A stretch of 64,000 nt of DNA from Ectothiorhodospiraceae bacterium. Lineage in GTDB: Bacteria; Pseudomonadota; Gammaproteobacteria; Nitrococcales; Aquisalimonadaceae. The stretch spans positions 51,733 through 115,732 of the forward strand of contig PXAT01000081.1 of assembly GCA_003565775.1 (NCBI GenBank), read 5' to 3'. Below, piece by piece: positions 1 to 11,132 of the stretch (position 1 is the stretch's first letter; each line of letters opens with the position of its first letter). Both the position numbers and the translations under genes were made by a program. The notes beneath the pieces are model-generated. The model ran no database searches. It saw nothing but the letters and a program-made list of their open reading frames with translations, and was not told where the DNA came from.

Positions 1-3000
1 AACTCCGAGCACTGCCGACACAAGATTTTCCGCGCCGACTGGCTGATCGATGGTGAACCGCAGCCGCGCTCGTTGTTCGACATGATTCGCAACACCTACG
101 AGCAGCGGTCGGACGGCGTGCTGTCCGCCTACAGTGACAACGCGGCGGTGGCGCAGGGCTATCCGGCGACCCGTCTGTTCGCGGATCCGCAGACGCGACG
201 CTATGCCGAGTGGCGCGAAGCGGCCCATCTCGTGATCAAGGTGGAGACGCATAATCACCCCACCGCGATCTCGCCGTTCGCCGGTGCCGCGACCGGTGCC
301 GGTGGTGAAATCCGGGACGAAGGTGCCACCGGACGCGGCGCTCGGCCGCGCGCCGGTCTCGCCGGATTCACCACGTCCAATCTGCGGATCCCCGGCTTCG
401 AACAGCCCTGGGAGCATGAGGATATCGGTCGGCCCGGCCGCATTGCCTCGGCGCTCGAGATCATGCGCGACGGCCCGATCGGTGCCGCCTCCTACAGCAA
501 TGAATTCGGACGTCCGGTGTTATGCGGCTATTTCCGCACCTTCGAACAGCGCGTGCCGACCGCCGACGGCAGCGAGATCCGCGGTTTTCACAAGCCGGTG
601 ATGCTTGCCGGCGGCACCGGCGTCGTGCGCGAGCAGCATGTGCAGAAGGGCCGGGTCGAGGCCGAGGCGCTGGTGGTGGTGCTGGGCGGGCCGGCGATGC
701 TGATCGGGCTTGGCGGCGGCGCCGCCTCCTCGGTGGCCAGCGGCGCCGGCGACGCGGAACTGGATTTCGCATCGGTTCAGCGCAGCAACCCGGAGATTCA
801 GCGCCGCGCGCAGGAGGTTATCGATGCCTGCTGGGCCCAGGGCGAGACCAATCCGATTCGCTCGATCCACGACGTCGGCGCCGGTGGTCTGTCCAATGCG
901 GTGCCGGAGATTCTCGAAGACAACGGGCTTGGGGGGCTGCTGGAACTGCGCGAGGTGCCGAGCCTCGATAGCGCCATGTCGCCGATGCAGATCTGGAGCA
1001 ACGAATCCCAGGAGCGCTATGTGCTGGCGGTGCTGCCCGCCGATCTGACGCGGTTCCGTGAGCTGTGCGAACGCGAGCGCTGTCCATTCGCCGTGATCGG
1101 CCACGCCACCGCCGAGCAGCAGCTGATCCTCGCCGACCGGGATGCGGACAATCACCCGGTACACATCCCGATGGATCTGCTGTTCGGCAAGCCGCCGAAG
1201 ATGACGCGTGACGTGCAACGGGTTACGGCACCGCGGCATGCTTTCGATCCGACGGAGCTGAATCCGAACACGGCGCTGGACAGCGTCTTGCGGCTGCCGG
1301 CGGTGGCGGCCAAGCATTTCCTGATCACCATCGGTGACCGCAGCATCACCGGTCTGGTGGCGCGGGACCAGATGGTCGGTCCCTGGCAGGTGCCGGTGGC
1401 GGACGTGGCCGTGACCCTGAACGATCATGTCGGCTATTCCGGCAGTGCCATGGCCATCGGCGAGCGGCCCCAGGTGGCCCTGCTCAGCGGACCGGCGTCG
1501 GGTCGCCTGGCCGTTGGCGAGGCGCTGACCAATCTGGCGGCGGCGCCGGTGGGATCGCTGGATCGGGTCAACCTGTCGGCCAACTGGATGGCTCCGGCCG
1601 GCCATCCCGGCGAGGACGCGATTCTCTACGACACGGTGCAGGCCGTGGGCATGGAGCTGTGTCCGGCACTGGGCGTGACCATCCCGGTGGGCAAGGATTC
1701 CATGTCGATGAAGACTGTCTGGCAGCGCGACGGCGAGACCCGCAGCGTGACCGCCCCCCTAAGTCTGGTGATCTCCGCGTTTGCCGTCAGCGAGGACGTG
1801 CGCCCGACCCTGACCCCGGCCCTGCGTGCCGATCTCGGCGAGACCCGGTTGCTGCTGCTGGACCTGGGCGCCGGTCGCGACCGGCTGGGCGGTTCTGCGC
1901 TGGCCCAGGTGCACGGCGCGCTGGGCGATACGCCGCCGGATCTGGACGATGCCGATCGGTTTGCCGCGTTTTTCCGGTTGATTCAGGCGCTGCAGGCGGA
2001 CGGGCTGTTGCTGGCCTACCACGACCGCTCCGATGGCGGCCTGCTGATCACCCTGTGCGAAATGGGTTTCGCCGGTCGCTGTGGTCTCGATATCCGGTTG
2101 CCGGAGGGTCGCGCGGCCCTGCCCATGCTGTTTGCCGAGGAACTGGGCGCGGTGTTGCAGGTGCCGAGCCGGCACCTCGAGCGCGTGCGGACCGCGGTTT
2201 GCGAGGCGGGTCTGGACGATCTCCTGCACGATCTCGGCGAGCCCTCGGACGACGGTGTGATCCGGATCTCCCAGGGGGAGCAGATCCTGCTGGAGCGGCG
2301 ACGGTCCCTGCTGCAGGGTCTCTGGCAGGAGACCACTCGCGCCATGCAGGCTCTGCGCGATGATCCCGACTGCGCCCGTGAGGAACACGAGTCCGTGCAG
2401 GATGATGACGATCCCGGTCTGCACGCTTCGCTGTCGTTCAATCCGGCCGAGGACGTTGCCGCCCCGATGATCCGGTCCGGCGCCAGACCGCGGGTGGCGA
2501 TCCTGCGGGAGCAGGGCGTCAACGGTCAGCTGGAGATGGCGGCGGCGTTCCACCAGGCCGGTTTCGAGGCGGTCGATGTGCACATGACCGATCTGCTGAC
2601 GGGGCGCGAGGATCTGTCCCGCATGCAGGGTCTGGTGGCCTGTGGCGGCTTTTCCTACGGCGATGTGCTCGGCGCCGGTGCCGGCTGGGCCCGCACGATC
2701 CTGTTCAATGCTCAGTTGCAGGACGCCTTCGCCGCCTTCTTCGCCCGGCCGGACAGTTTCGCGCTGGGGGTCTGCAATGGCTGCCAGATGCTGTCGCATC
2801 TCAAGGGCATGATCCCCGGTGCCGGTCTCTGGCCCCGCTTCCTGCGCAACCGCTCGGAGCAGTTCGAGGCCCGCCTGTCCCAGGTGGAAGTGCTGCGCTC
2901 GAACTCGCTGTTCCTGTCCGGCATGGAGGGCTCGCGCATGCCCATCGCCGTCGCTCATGGCGAAGGCCGGGTGGCCTTCGATGCCGACGCCGGCCCGCGC

Positions 3001-3258
3001 AAGGCGGCCAGCGCCGGACTGATCGCCCTGCGTTATGTCGATGGCCACGGCCGACCGGCTGTGCGTTATCCGGCCAACCCCAACGGCTCGCCGGACGGCT
3101 GCACCGGTCTGACCACGCTGGACGGGCGTGTCACGATCATGATGCCCCACCCGGAGCGCGTGTTCCGCACGGTGCAGCATTCCTGGCACCCGGACAGCTG
3201 GGGCGAAGACGGCCCCTGGATGCGCATGTTCCGAAACGCGCGGGTCTGGCTGGGCTGA
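1..3258 (+). CDS. purL: Phosphoribosylformylglycinamidine synthase, 5'-truncated by window edge
   Basis: Large-type FGAM synthase of de novo purine synthesis, converting FGAR, glutamine and ATP to FGAM in the cytoplasm. Frame 1 is open from base 1 ([10 protein letters not shown]), so the gene begins upstream and the listed ORF start at 73 is only an internal Met. About 1085 codons are present; family members are near 1290, so roughly 200 N-terminal residues are missing. The synthetase half carries [13 protein letters not shown] and [10 protein letters not shown]. The C-terminal class I glutamine amidotransferase domain begins near [13 protein letters not shown] and has the nucleophile Cys in GVCNGCQM and the His-Glu pair in PHPERVFR. 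It appears monocistronic, with a repeat-bearing gap downstream and a convergent neighbour. Confidence 0.97.
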   Translation, partial: NSEHCRHKIFRADWLIDGEPQPRSLFDMIRNTYEQRSDGVLSAYSDNAAVAQGYPATRLFADPQTRRYAEWREAAHLVIKVETHNHPTAISPFAGAATGAGGEIRDEGATGRGARPRAGLAGFTTSNLRIPGFEQPWEHEDIGRPGRIASALEIMRDGPIGAASYSNEFGRPVLCGYFRTFEQRVPTADGSEIRGFHKPVMLAGGTGVVREQHVQKGRVEAEALVVVLGGPAMLIGLGGGAASSVASGAGDAELDFASVQRSNPEIQRRAQEVIDACWAQGETNPIRSIHDVGAGGLSNAVPEILEDNGLGGLLELREVPSLDSAMSPMQIWSNESQERYVLAVLPADLTRFRELCERERCPFAVIGHATAEQQLILADRDADNHPVHIPMDLLFGKPPKMTRDVQRVTAPRHAFDPTELNPNTALDSVLRLPAVAAKHFLITIGDRSITGLVARDQMVGPWQVPVADVAVTLNDHVGYSGSAMAIGERPQVALLSGPASGRLAVGEALTNLAAAPVGSLDRVNLSANWMAPAGHPGEDAILYDTVQAVGMELCPALGVTIPVGKDSMSMKTVWQRDGETRSVTAPLSLVISAFAVSEDVRPTLTPALRADLGETRLLLLDLGAGRDRLGGSALAQVHGALGDTPPDLDDADRFAAFFRLIQALQADGLLLAYHDRSDGGLLITLCEMGFAGRCGLDIRLPEGRAALPMLFAEELGAVLQVPSRHLERVRTAVCEAGLDDLLHDLGEPSDDGVIRISQGEQILLERRRSLLQGLWQETTRAMQALRDDPDCAREEHESVQDDDDPGLHASLSFNPAEDVAAPMIRSGARPRVAILREQGVNGQLEMAAAFHQAGFEAVDVHMTDLLTGREDLSRMQGLVACGGFSYGDVLGAGAGWARTILFNAQLQDAFAAFFARPDSFALGVCNGCQMLSHLKGMIPGAGLWPRFLRNRSEQFEARLSQVEVLRSNSLFLSGMEGSRMPIAVAHGEGRVAFDADAGPRKAASAGLIALRYVDGHGRPAVRYPANPNGSPDGCTGLTTLDGRVTIMMPHPERVFRTVQHSWHPDSWGEDGPWMRMFRNARVWLG

Positions 3259-3716
3259 CGGGTTGTTGTCGGTCGCGTATCTGGGCGGCGTAGCCTTAAT
3301 TACGGCCCGAACGGGAAGAATGCTGCTCAATGGGTTTCGATTCCTAGGCGGGTCATGTTGGGGCTTCGATGCCGAGCGGGCGGATGTCGGCTCCGGAACC
3401 GCCGTGAACCCATCCCTGGGGGGCTTGACGATCGCGTCCCTGCGATCGACATTCCTCCACCGACATCCGCCCGCCCGGCCTGGTGCGGGTGGCTCATCCG
3501 GGTGACATGGCTTCGTCGCCAGTCCGAATCCGGCACCGCGGTTCGGGCCGGGGTAAGGGATTTCCTCGGAGGGAATGCCTTAACCCGGCTGGGCACCACA
3601 CGGTGAAGGTCGACACTTCCCCGTCCGGTTTCAGCCCCTGGCGGCGTTGCTATCGCACCCGTGCAACCCGTTGCCGGATAACCAGAACCGGTCTCGGGGC
3701 AAGCCGTGCGAATAGA
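3259..3716. other. Intergenic gap, 458 bp, with nested inverted repeats and decayed dispersed-repeat modules
   Basis: No credible gene. It contains a perfect 15-bp inverted repeat (3376-3390 GCGGGCGGATGTCGG against 3460-3474). Inside it lies a second palindrome (CGATCGC at 3429-3435 against 3442-3448), so the region can fold into one long structured hairpin between the convergent purL and DUF815 genes. The block GGCTTCGATGCCGAGCGGGC recurs at about 61229. From about 3574 the sequence (GCCTTAACCCGGCTG...CACCACA) resembles the gap at 9394-9430. From about 3630 it resembles the right half of repeat copy E. The final bases, GAATAGATCAGCGCTGCTCC, look like a terminal repeat and run into the DUF815 stop codon. 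Confidence 0.7.
3376..3474. repeat. Long inverted repeat with nested palindrome (possible bidirectional terminator)
   Basis: The 15-bp arms at 3376-3390 and 3460-3474 are perfect reverse complements with a 69-bp loop, which itself contains 7-bp arms at 3429-3435 and 3442-3448. The position between two convergent genes fits a transcript-end structure. There is no clear T-run, so a Rho-independent terminator is not demonstrated. Confidence 0.6.
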
Positions 3717-4577
3717 TCAGCGCTGCTCCAGCCCCACCATGCCTGCGTAATCGCGGGCGAACTGGGCGGCGACGCGGCCGCTGCGGGAGCCGCGTTCCAG
3801 GGCGTAGCGCAGGGCCCGTTCCCGGGTGTCCGCGGCATGTGTCAGGTTCAGCCCATAGTGCGCCAGCCAGCCCTCGACGATGTTCAGATAGGCGTCCTGG
3901 TCGAAGGGATGGAAGGCGATCCACAGGCCGAAGCGTTCGGACAGGGAGATCCGTTCCTCCACCGCCTCGCCGTGGTGCAGTTCGCCGTCCACATGGCGGC
4001 TGTCGAGATTGTCACGCATGGATTCCGGCAGCAGGTGCCGGCGGTTGGATGTGGCGTAGATCAGCAGATTGTCGGGGGCTGCGCTGAGCGAGCCGTCGAG
4101 ACTGGCCTTTAGCGCCTTGTAGCCCGGATCGTCGGCCTCGAACGAGAGGTCGTCGCAGAACAGGATGAACCGCTCCGGCCGATCCGCGATCCGGTCGATG
4201 ATGAGCGGTAACTCGGTGAGGTCGTCGGGGCGTACCTCGATCAGCCGCAGGCCCTGGTCGGCGTAGGCGTGCAGCATGGCCTTCACCAGCGACGACTTGC
4301 CCGTGCCCCGCGAGCCCCAGAGCAGAGCGTTGTTGGCCGGAAGCCCGGCGACGAACTGCCGGGTGTTGCGATCGAGCCGCTCCTTCTGCCGATCAACCCG
4401 ATGCAGACTGTCAGGTGGCACTGCATGCGGGTGATGGACGGTCTCGATGCCGCCGTCCCGCCAGCGAAAGGCGACGACATGCTCCCAGTCGGGTGGCGAG
4501 GCAGCCACGGGCAGCAAGGCCTCGAGGCGACCCAGCAACCGTTCCGCACGCTGCAGCAGAGGCTCCAACCCGCTCAT
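3717..4577 (-). CDS. DUF815-family AAA-like ATP-binding protein
   Basis: 286 residues. A Walker A motif (GSRGTGKSS, about residue 107) and a Walker B-like strand (FILFCDDLSF, about 140) define a P-loop ATPase. NNALLWGSRGTGKSSLV and the later YATSNRRHLLPE are typical of the DUF815 family, whose members are described as predicted AAA+ ATPases without a settled function. The ATG at 4577 lies 9 bp after the DUF2058 stop, so it is the last gene of the antiporter-DUF2058-DUF815 operon. The terminal codons (LEQR-stop) coincide with what looks like the end of a dispersed repeat, so the extreme C-terminus may have been reshaped by that element. Family call is firm; cellular role unknown. Confidence 0.88.
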   Translation of the reverse strand: MSGLEPLLQRAERLLGRLEALLPVAASPPDWEHVVAFRWRDGGIETVHHPHAVPPDSLHRVDRQKERLDRNTRQFVAGLPANNALLWGSRGTGKSSLVKAMLHAYADQGLRLIEVRPDDLTELPLIIDRIADRPERFILFCDDLSFEADDPGYKALKASLDGSLSAAPDNLLIYATSNRRHLLPESMRDNLDSRHVDGELHHGEAVEERISLSERFGLWIAFHPFDQDAYLNIVEGWLAHYGLNLTHAADTRERALRYALERGSRSGRVAAQFARDYAGMVGLEQR

Positions 4578-4586
4578 GGGCCCGCC

Positions 4587-5134
4587 CTACCAGTCAAGAT
4601 CGTCCGGAATCGGAAAATCGGCGTAGGCCTCGGCTTCCAGGTCACTGGCGGTGACCTCTGGCCGGTAGAGGAAGATGTCGGGCGCGCGCTCACTGACCAT
4701 CAGGGCCGCACCGATCGGCAGCAGGTGGTAACGGTCGCGGTGCTGGACCACGGCCAGCCGTCCCGCGCTCAGCCCCATCTGCTGTTCCTTTGTGACGTGG
4801 ATGCGCTTGACCTTGTTGTCCTGGGTAAAATGAAACGGTCGCTCGCCGTTGCGCATGGACAGGGCGTGCTGTTTGAGCAGATCGTCCACCTGGGCGCGCG
4901 CCGCCTTCTCCGCGTCCTGCTGATGGCGCTGCTGATTCAGTTGCCGGTCCCGTTCCTTGCGTGCGGTGCGCGCGGCTTCCGCGTCCGCGCGGGCCGCCGC
5001 GGTCTGCGCCTCGACCTCTGTGCGCTCGCCCTTCTTGCGCCGGTTGCGGCCCTTGCGGGCGGCGCGGTCGGCGTCCTTGACCGCCTTGGCGTCGGCCAGG
5101 CCGGTCTTCAGTAGCTGGTCCCGCAGTGCATCGC

Positions 5135-5138
<4 letters not shown>
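4587..5138 (-). CDS. DUF2058 (YaiL-like) protein
   Basis: 183 residues. The N-terminal half is a highly charged Arg/Lys/Glu/Ala-rich region (about residues 15-95), probably helical or coiled-coil and plausibly nucleic-acid binding. The C-terminal domain contains KVKRIHVTKEQQ and ends in DFPIPDDLDW, as in the E. coli YaiL family. The start is GTG, overlapping the antiporter stop as GTGA, with GGAGG about 7 bp upstream. Translational coupling to the antiporter is therefore likely. Function is unestablished; literature labels such as nucleoprotein/polynucleotide-associated enzyme are only tentative. Confidence 0.88.
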
Positions 5139-6874
<1,736 letters not shown>

Positions 6875-7137
6875 GGCGGTCGGGTCCCCTGCGCAACGGC
6901 CATGGCTGCGCCCACATGATTCATTCAGGTAAGCACCTGCCTGCTCGTGTCCCGGGCGCATTTTCCGAAGCCGGTGCGCGTCGCCTGGCTGCAGATGACT
7001 GCGGCCCTGCCCGGTCGCGACATGCCTCGGGGGAAATGCGGACGCCGGCACCGGCGTGTGAGTAGAGCGGTGCTTCCGCAAGAGTTTGGGGTCAGTATAC
7101 CGGACCAAGCGCCGGAGACAGGACGCGGGAACCGGAC

Positions 7138-7165
7138 AAAAAAACGCCCGCGTGAAGCGGGCGTT
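7138..7165 (-). terminator. Rho-independent terminator of the phasin gene
   Basis: Perfect 8-bp stem ACGCCCGC / GCGGGCGT with a 5-nt loop (7144-7164). On the minus strand it is followed by a run of seven T (7138-7144). It lies 26 bp past the phasin stop and separates the phasin from the downstream antiporter operon. Confidence 0.9.
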
Positions 7166-7190
7166 CGGATCATGCGGTCGGACAAGGGAC

Positions 7191-7592
7191 TCAGGCGGTC
7201 TTCTTGCTCGCCGCACGGCTGGCAGGCGACGCGGCCTTGCGCACCGTTTTCTCGGCCTTGGCCTCGACCGTCTTGACCGACTCGGCAGTCAGGCCCTGGA
7301 CCTGGCTGGCGTAGTCCTGCTGGATCTTGGTCAGCGTGCTGGCATCCTGGTTGGCACGCTCGCCCAGGGTCTTCAGCAGTTCCGTCTGGCTGCTGATCAG
7401 CGCCTGCGGATCCTGCACGCCCTGAACCGCACGCAGGTGATTCAGGCCCAGTTCCGTGTAGCCGCGCAGGGCTTCGACATGGAACTCGGTCAGGCTCGCG
7501 AGATGCTCGACGTAGGCCTCCTGCATCTTGCGCACCGGTGCCGTGACACCTTCCATCTGCTTGCTCATGTTTCCAAAGATTTCGCTGTACAT
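7191..7592 (-). CDS. Phasin family protein (PHA granule-associated)
   Basis: 133 residues from the second of two tandem ATGs. MMYSEIFGN begins at 7595, but GGAGG lies only 3 nt before the first ATG and 6 nt before the second. Amphipathic helices (YSEIFGNMSKQMEGVTAPV, then VEHLASLTEFHVEALRGY and similar) are followed by an Ala/Lys-rich tail (AEKTVRKAASPASRAASKKTA), the common phasin layout. Phasins coat polyhydroxyalkanoate granules and control their number and size. No PHA synthase is in this window. The gene has its own terminator and a repeated operator-like region upstream, so it is probably a strongly and separately regulated single gene. Confidence 0.85.
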   Translation of the reverse strand: MYSEIFGNMSKQMEGVTAPVRKMQEAYVEHLASLTEFHVEALRGYTELGLNHLRAVQGVQDPQALISSQTELLKTLGERANQDASTLTKIQQDYASQVQGLTAESVKTVEAKAEKTVRKAASPASRAASKKTA

Positions 7593-7915
7593 CATCAACC
7601 TCCGACAGATCTGCTGTTTGTGCGGTGCAATATAGCAGTGCGAATGGTGCGATGCAATATACTGCTTTCGGGGGGCTGCCGGGGCGATTGGCCAGAGTCG
7701 CTCTGGCTGCGTATCCTTGACGGCTGCTGTCGGGGGCGGGTGCACACGCGCGCTGCAATGTGTCCCGCCGCTACGCCGAGCCCGGACATGGCCAGGTCCC
7801 CGGGATCTGGCCACCGCATCGCCAATCAGTCACTTTCTGCTCCAGGGATCCATGCGGCATCCGGCCGCGAGGATGCTGATGCAGGAAGTCCCGGTTTCAC
7901 GCAGGAGGTTATGCC
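7593..7915. promoter_or_regulatory. Phasin/KamA divergent intergenic region with 15-bp direct repeats
   Basis: 323 bp between divergent genes. On the minus strand, toward the phasin, TATATTGCACCGCAC (7620-7634) and TATATTGCATCGCAC (7647-7661) are direct repeats differing at one base with a 27-bp period. They are flanked by further TGC/GCA triplets (GCAGTATATTGC, GCACTGCTATATTGC). TGC-rich repeated sites upstream of phasin genes are known targets of the PHA-responsive repressor PhaR, so this is a candidate PhaR operator overlapping the promoter. The rest, up to the KamA ribosome-binding site (AGGAGG at about 7903), shows nothing else I can name. Confidence 0.55.
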
Positions 7916-9280
7916 GTGAGTTCTACCACCCCGCTTCGCTCCACCGGTGCCACCGACGGCATTCCCGGCCGCCGCTTTCAGGTCTTTACGGCCCGCAACC
8001 TGGCCCAGATCCCGGGGCTTTCCCGCCTGTCCGCCGAGCAGCGGTTCGCGATGGAGGTCGTCGCCAGCGTCCTGCCGTTCCGGGTCAACGAGTACGTGGT
8101 TAACGAATTGATCGACTGGGATCGGGTGCCGGATGATCCGATTTTCCAGCTGGTCTTCCCGCAGCGGGACATGCTGGCGCCGGACAGTTTCGGGCGCATG
8201 GCCGATGCGCTGCGCAATGACGCCGATCGCGCCACGATCCAGCTGCTGGCGCGGGAGATCCGCGGCACGCTGAATCCGCACCCGGCGGGCCAGATGGACC
8301 TGAACGTCCCCGAGCACCAGGGCGAGACCGTGGAGGGCATGCAGCACAAGTACCGCGAGACGGTGCTGTTCTTCCCCAGTCAGGGCCAGGTCTGTCATTC
8401 CTACTGCACCTTCTGTTTCCGCTGGGCCCAGTTTGTCGGCGACAAGGAGCTGCGCTTCGCCTCCAACGAGGCCGACAGCCTGATCGACTATCTGCGCAGT
8501 CACCCGCGGGTCAGCGATCTGCTGATGACCGGCGGCGACCCGATGGTCATGAAGACGCGCAACCTGGCGCAGTATCTGGAGCCGCTGTTGCAGCCCGAAC
8601 TGGCCCATGTGCAGACGGTGCGGATCGGTACCAAGGCGCTGACTTTCTGGCCGTATCGCTTTGTCACCGACAAGGACGCCGACGACTTGCTGCGGCTGCT
8701 GGAGCGGCTGTCCGAGAGCGGCCGGCATGTGGCCATCATGGCGCATTACAACCATCCGCAGGAGTTGTCGACACCGATCGCCGAGGAGGCGATCCGGCGG
8801 CTGCGCGACACCGGCGCGGAAATCCGCTCCCAGGGACCGTTGCTGAACCACATCAACAACGATCCGCGGGACTGGGCCGCGTTGTGGCGCAAGCAGGTGC
8901 GCCTCGGCATCATTCCCTATTACATGTTCGTGGAACGGGATACCGGGGCCCGGCGCTACTTCGAGGTACCTCTGGCGCGGGCCTGGGAGGTCTATCGCGA
9001 GGCCATGAAGCAGGTGTCGGGGCTGGGGCGCACCGCGCGCGGGCCGTCCATGAGTGCGGATCCCGGCAAGGTCGAGATCCAGGGCGTGACCGAAGTGCAG
9101 GGCGAGAAGGTGTTCGTGCTGCGCTTCATCCAGGGGCGCAATCCCGACTGGGTGCAGCGGCCGTTCTTCGCCCGTTTCGATGCGGAAGCCACCTGGCTGA
9201 ACCATCTGCAACCGGCGTTCGGCGAGAAGGAGTTTTTCTTCGAAGCTGAGTACCGACAGATGCTGGCGCAGGCGGGTTAA
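7916..9280 (+). CDS. KamA-type radical SAM enzyme (lysine 2,3-aminomutase-like)
   Basis: 454 residues. The radical SAM cluster motif is CHSYCTFC (CxxxCxxC, about residue 160), followed by LLMTGGDPMV (GGE-like strand). SADPGKVEI late in the protein aligns with the stretch of KamA that holds the PLP-binding Lys. KamA enzymes interconvert L-alpha- and L-beta-lysine; relatives act on glutamate or on EF-P-linked lysine. GTG start with AGGAGG 7 bp upstream; an ATG at 7911 is out of frame. No acetyltransferase partner (AblB) and no EF-P gene sits beside it, so the substrate is undecided. Divergent from the phasin; a repeat-bearing gap follows. Confidence 0.85.
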   Translation: MSSTTPLRSTGATDGIPGRRFQVFTARNLAQIPGLSRLSAEQRFAMEVVASVLPFRVNEYVVNELIDWDRVPDDPIFQLVFPQRDMLAPDSFGRMADALRNDADRATIQLLAREIRGTLNPHPAGQMDLNVPEHQGETVEGMQHKYRETVLFFPSQGQVCHSYCTFCFRWAQFVGDKELRFASNEADSLIDYLRSHPRVSDLLMTGGDPMVMKTRNLAQYLEPLLQPELAHVQTVRIGTKALTFWPYRFVTDKDADDLLRLLERLSESGRHVAIMAHYNHPQELSTPIAEEAIRRLRDTGAEIRSQGPLLNHINNDPRDWAALWRKQVRLGIIPYYMFVERDTGARRYFEVPLARAWEVYREAMKQVSGLGRTARGPSMSADPGKVEIQGVTEVQGEKVFVLRFIQGRNPDWVQRPFFARFDAEATWLNHLQPAFGEKEFFFEAEYRQMLAQAG

Positions 9281-9281
9281 G

Positions 9282-9511
9282 CAAACACTGGTTCATTCAC
9301 GGGTCTGGGTTGGCTTCCGCATTTTTTCCGAGGCAAGGCGCGGAAATAGATCGGTGTTTCCCCGGGGACGGGTTTACGGCGGTCCCGGAGAGGGGATGCC
9401 TTACCCCGGCTGAGCACCACATCGTGAGTGTGGCACTCGAACCGAATGCCCTGGCCGGCTGCCCGAAACCGGTCTCGGGCGCGGCGTGGGCATCAGTCAG
9501 CGTTTCCCTGA
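9282..9511. repeat. Dispersed MITE-like repeat, copy B (compound)
   Basis: Begins with AAACACTGGTTCATTC (left terminal repeat), followed by the shared block CCGCATTTTTTCCGAGGCAA. A nearby opposite end, GAAATAGATCGGTGTTTCC, closes a short unit at about 9361. The remaining sequence to 9511 contains the GCCTTACCCCGGCTGAGCAC module shared with the purL gap and ends in CATCAGTCAGCGTTTCC. It lies between convergent KamA and DUF3429 genes and has no coding content. Confidence 0.75.
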
Positions 9512-9522
9512 GAGGGTCGCTG

Positions 9523-9978
9523 TCAGCCCTGATAGCGGGCCAGCAGGGAGAGGATCAGCGCGGCCACCACCAGCAGGGTCAGCAGCGCCCGCAGATTGCG
9601 GAACCATGAGGGTAGCTCCAGGCGCAGCAGATCGACGATGAGCTGGCCGACGAAACAGACCGCCAGCAGCGCGATGCCGGGGCCGAGGGGTAGCAGCAGC
9701 GCCATCCAGGCCAGCAAGGCCGGCACCACGCTGACGATATACCGGTTGCGGTCGGCGTCGACGTCGCGCAGGGCAAGGCCCCAGTGAATGCCGCCGAGGA
9801 ATGACAGGATGACTGCACCGTAGGTGGCAACCGCGTGCAGGACCCAGTCCGCAGTGTCACCACCGCCGAGTATCCAGGCCCAGATCGCACCCAGCACAAA
9901 GGGCAGCACGCCGCCCAGACCGAGCCAGGTGGCGGTGCGTCGGGTCTGCGGGTCGGTCGGGCGAGCCAGGTCGTTCAT
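9523..9978 (-). CDS. DUF3429 integral membrane protein
   Basis: 151 residues with five apparent membrane segments: WLGLGGVLPFVLGAIWAWIL, YGAVILSFLGGIHWGLAL, a third near YIVSVVPALLAWMALLL, a fourth near GIALLAVCFVGQLIVDL, and a last near ALLTLLVVAALIL. The conserved SFLGGIHWG and the ~150-residue length match the DUF3429 family, whose function is not known. It lies 13 bp downstream of folX on the same strand, so it is probably co-transcribed with folE-folX. That proximity alone does not imply a pterin role. Confidence 0.82.
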   Translation of the reverse strand: MNDLARPTDPQTRRTATWLGLGGVLPFVLGAIWAWILGGGDTADWVLHAVATYGAVILSFLGGIHWGLALRDVDADRNRYIVSVVPALLAWMALLLPLGPGIALLAVCFVGQLIVDLLRLELPSWFRNLRALLTLLVVAALILSLLARYQG

Positions 9979-9991
9979 TGATGTGGGCCGG

Positions 9992-10426
9992 TCAGCCGTC
10001 CGTTTCGCTGCGATGGGAGCTCATGGTCAGGGACACCGAGTCGGCAAAGCGCAGCGCGTGGGGTTTGTCCACCTCCACCTCGGCGCGCTCGACTGCCGGA
10101 TGTTCCATGGCACAGTTGAGCACGTCATGGACCAGCTTTTCCAGCAGCAGGAAGCGGTTGCTTTCGACCAGCTGGATGATGCGCTTGGTGACGACCTTGT
10201 AGTTGAGCGCCTGTTCCGGCTGGTCGGAGCGTGCGGCGCGCAGGGCGTCGTACTCGATCAGAACGTTGATCACCACGTCCTGAAGCTTTTCCTGTTCTTC
10301 CGGATTGAAGCCGATGTACGTGCGCAGTCGCAGCGCCTTGACCCGGATGCGGGAGCGTTCCAGGACCTGCCCTTCGGTTCTGGTAATGCCGCTGTCGCTG
10401 GTCGGGGCCGCCATCGGATCAGCCAC
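9992..10426 (-). CDS. folX: Dihydroneopterin triphosphate 2'-epimerase
   Basis: Epimerises 7,8-dihydroneopterin triphosphate to the monapterin form, on the route to tetrahydromonapterin. Residues from about 25 onward match FolX rather than Fol[43 protein letters not shown], and the end [14 protein letters not shown]. The GTG at 10426 overlaps the last codons of folE; an ATG at 10414 is an alternative start, and neither has a strong ribosome-binding site, so coupling to folE is likely. Immediate linkage with GTP cyclohydrolase, which makes its substrate, supports the call. Confidence 0.93.
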   Translation of the reverse strand: MADPMAAPTSDSGITRTEGQVLERSRIRVKALRLRTYIGFNPEEQEKLQDVVINVLIEYDALRAARSDQPEQALNYKVVTKRIIQLVESNRFLLLEKLVHDVLNCAMEHPAVERAEVEVDKPHALRFADSVSLTMSSHRSETDG

Positions 10427-10973
10427 GGATCAGCTGCAGGAATTCGTTGCGCGTCGACTGCGATTCGCGAAACGCGCCGAGCATCACCGAGGTGCTCATC
10501 GACGAGTTCTGCTTGCCGACACCGCGCATCATCATGCACATGTGCCGCGCGGTGATCTGCACCGCGACGCCGCGGGCGCTGGTCGCCTCCAGCAGTGCTT
10601 CGGCGATTTCGCGGGTCATGTTCTCCTGGATCTGCAGGCGGCGGGCGAACATGTCGACGATGCGCGCGATCTTGGACAGGCCGATAACCTTGCCGTTGGG
10701 CAGATAGGCCACGTTGGCGTGACCGATGAACGGCAGCAGGTGATGCTCGCACAACGAGTAGAATTCGATGTCGCGGACAATCACCATCTCGTCGCTGTCG
10801 GAGGTGAACACCGCCTCGTTGACCAGCGTGTCCAGATCCTGATGATAGCCGCGCGTCAGAAAGCGGAAGGCCTCGGCCGCGCGTGCCGGTGTCTTGACCA
10901 GACCTTCACGTTCGACATCCTCGCCGATGGCGGTGATGATCTGGGAAAAACACTGGTCCATGTCCTTGCTCAT
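10419..10973 (-). CDS. folE: GTP cyclohydrolase I
   Basis: Converts GTP to 7,8-dihydroneopterin triphosphate, the first step to folate and tetrahydropterins. 184 residues, full length for the compact bacterial FolE. Zinc ligands are visible in [10 protein letters not shown] and in [11 protein letters not shown], and the family stretch [17 protein letters not shown] is intact. ATG start. It heads a leftward group with overlapping folX and then the DUF3429 gene, and is divergent from 5-oxoprolinase across a 159-bp region with an inverted-repeat operator candidate. Confidence 0.97.
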   Translation of the reverse strand: MSKDMDQCFSQIITAIGEDVEREGLVKTPARAAEAFRFLTRGYHQDLDTLVNEAVFTSDSDEMVIVRDIEFYSLCEHHLLPFIGHANVAYLPNGKVIGLSKIARIVDMFARRLQIQENMTREIAEALLEATSARGVAVQITARHMCMMMRGVGKQNSSMSTSVMLGAFRESQSTRNEFLQLIRG

Positions 10974-11013
10974 CCGGTCCGTCCCCTGGGCATATAGCTT
11001 TCGATAGCCGCAT

Positions 11014-11035
11014 TACAACTTATACATACGTTGTA
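11014..11035. promoter_or_regulatory. Candidate operator between folE and the 5-oxoprolinase gene
   Basis: TACAAC (11014-11019) and GTTGTA (11030-11035) are perfect 6-bp inverted arms around a 10-nt AT-rich spacer (TTATACATAC) in an otherwise GC-rich divergent intergenic region. The spacer could also hold a -10-like element. This is inference from symmetry and position only. Confidence 0.3.
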
Positions 11036-11132
11036 CACAAATGTTTCATTACCGTTCGCACGGTGTTCGCGACATGTCATTTCGCCATGTTAACGGATCG
11101 ACCGGTCGGACGCGCGCGACAGGAGCCCCGTT

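Noticed and set aside
1759-3330. 523-residue ORF on the minus strand
   Set aside because: Antisense to purL; composition typical of a shadow frame.
3483-4112. 209-residue ORF on the plus strand
   Set aside because: Starts in repeat-like intergenic sequence and continues antisense to the DUF815 gene.
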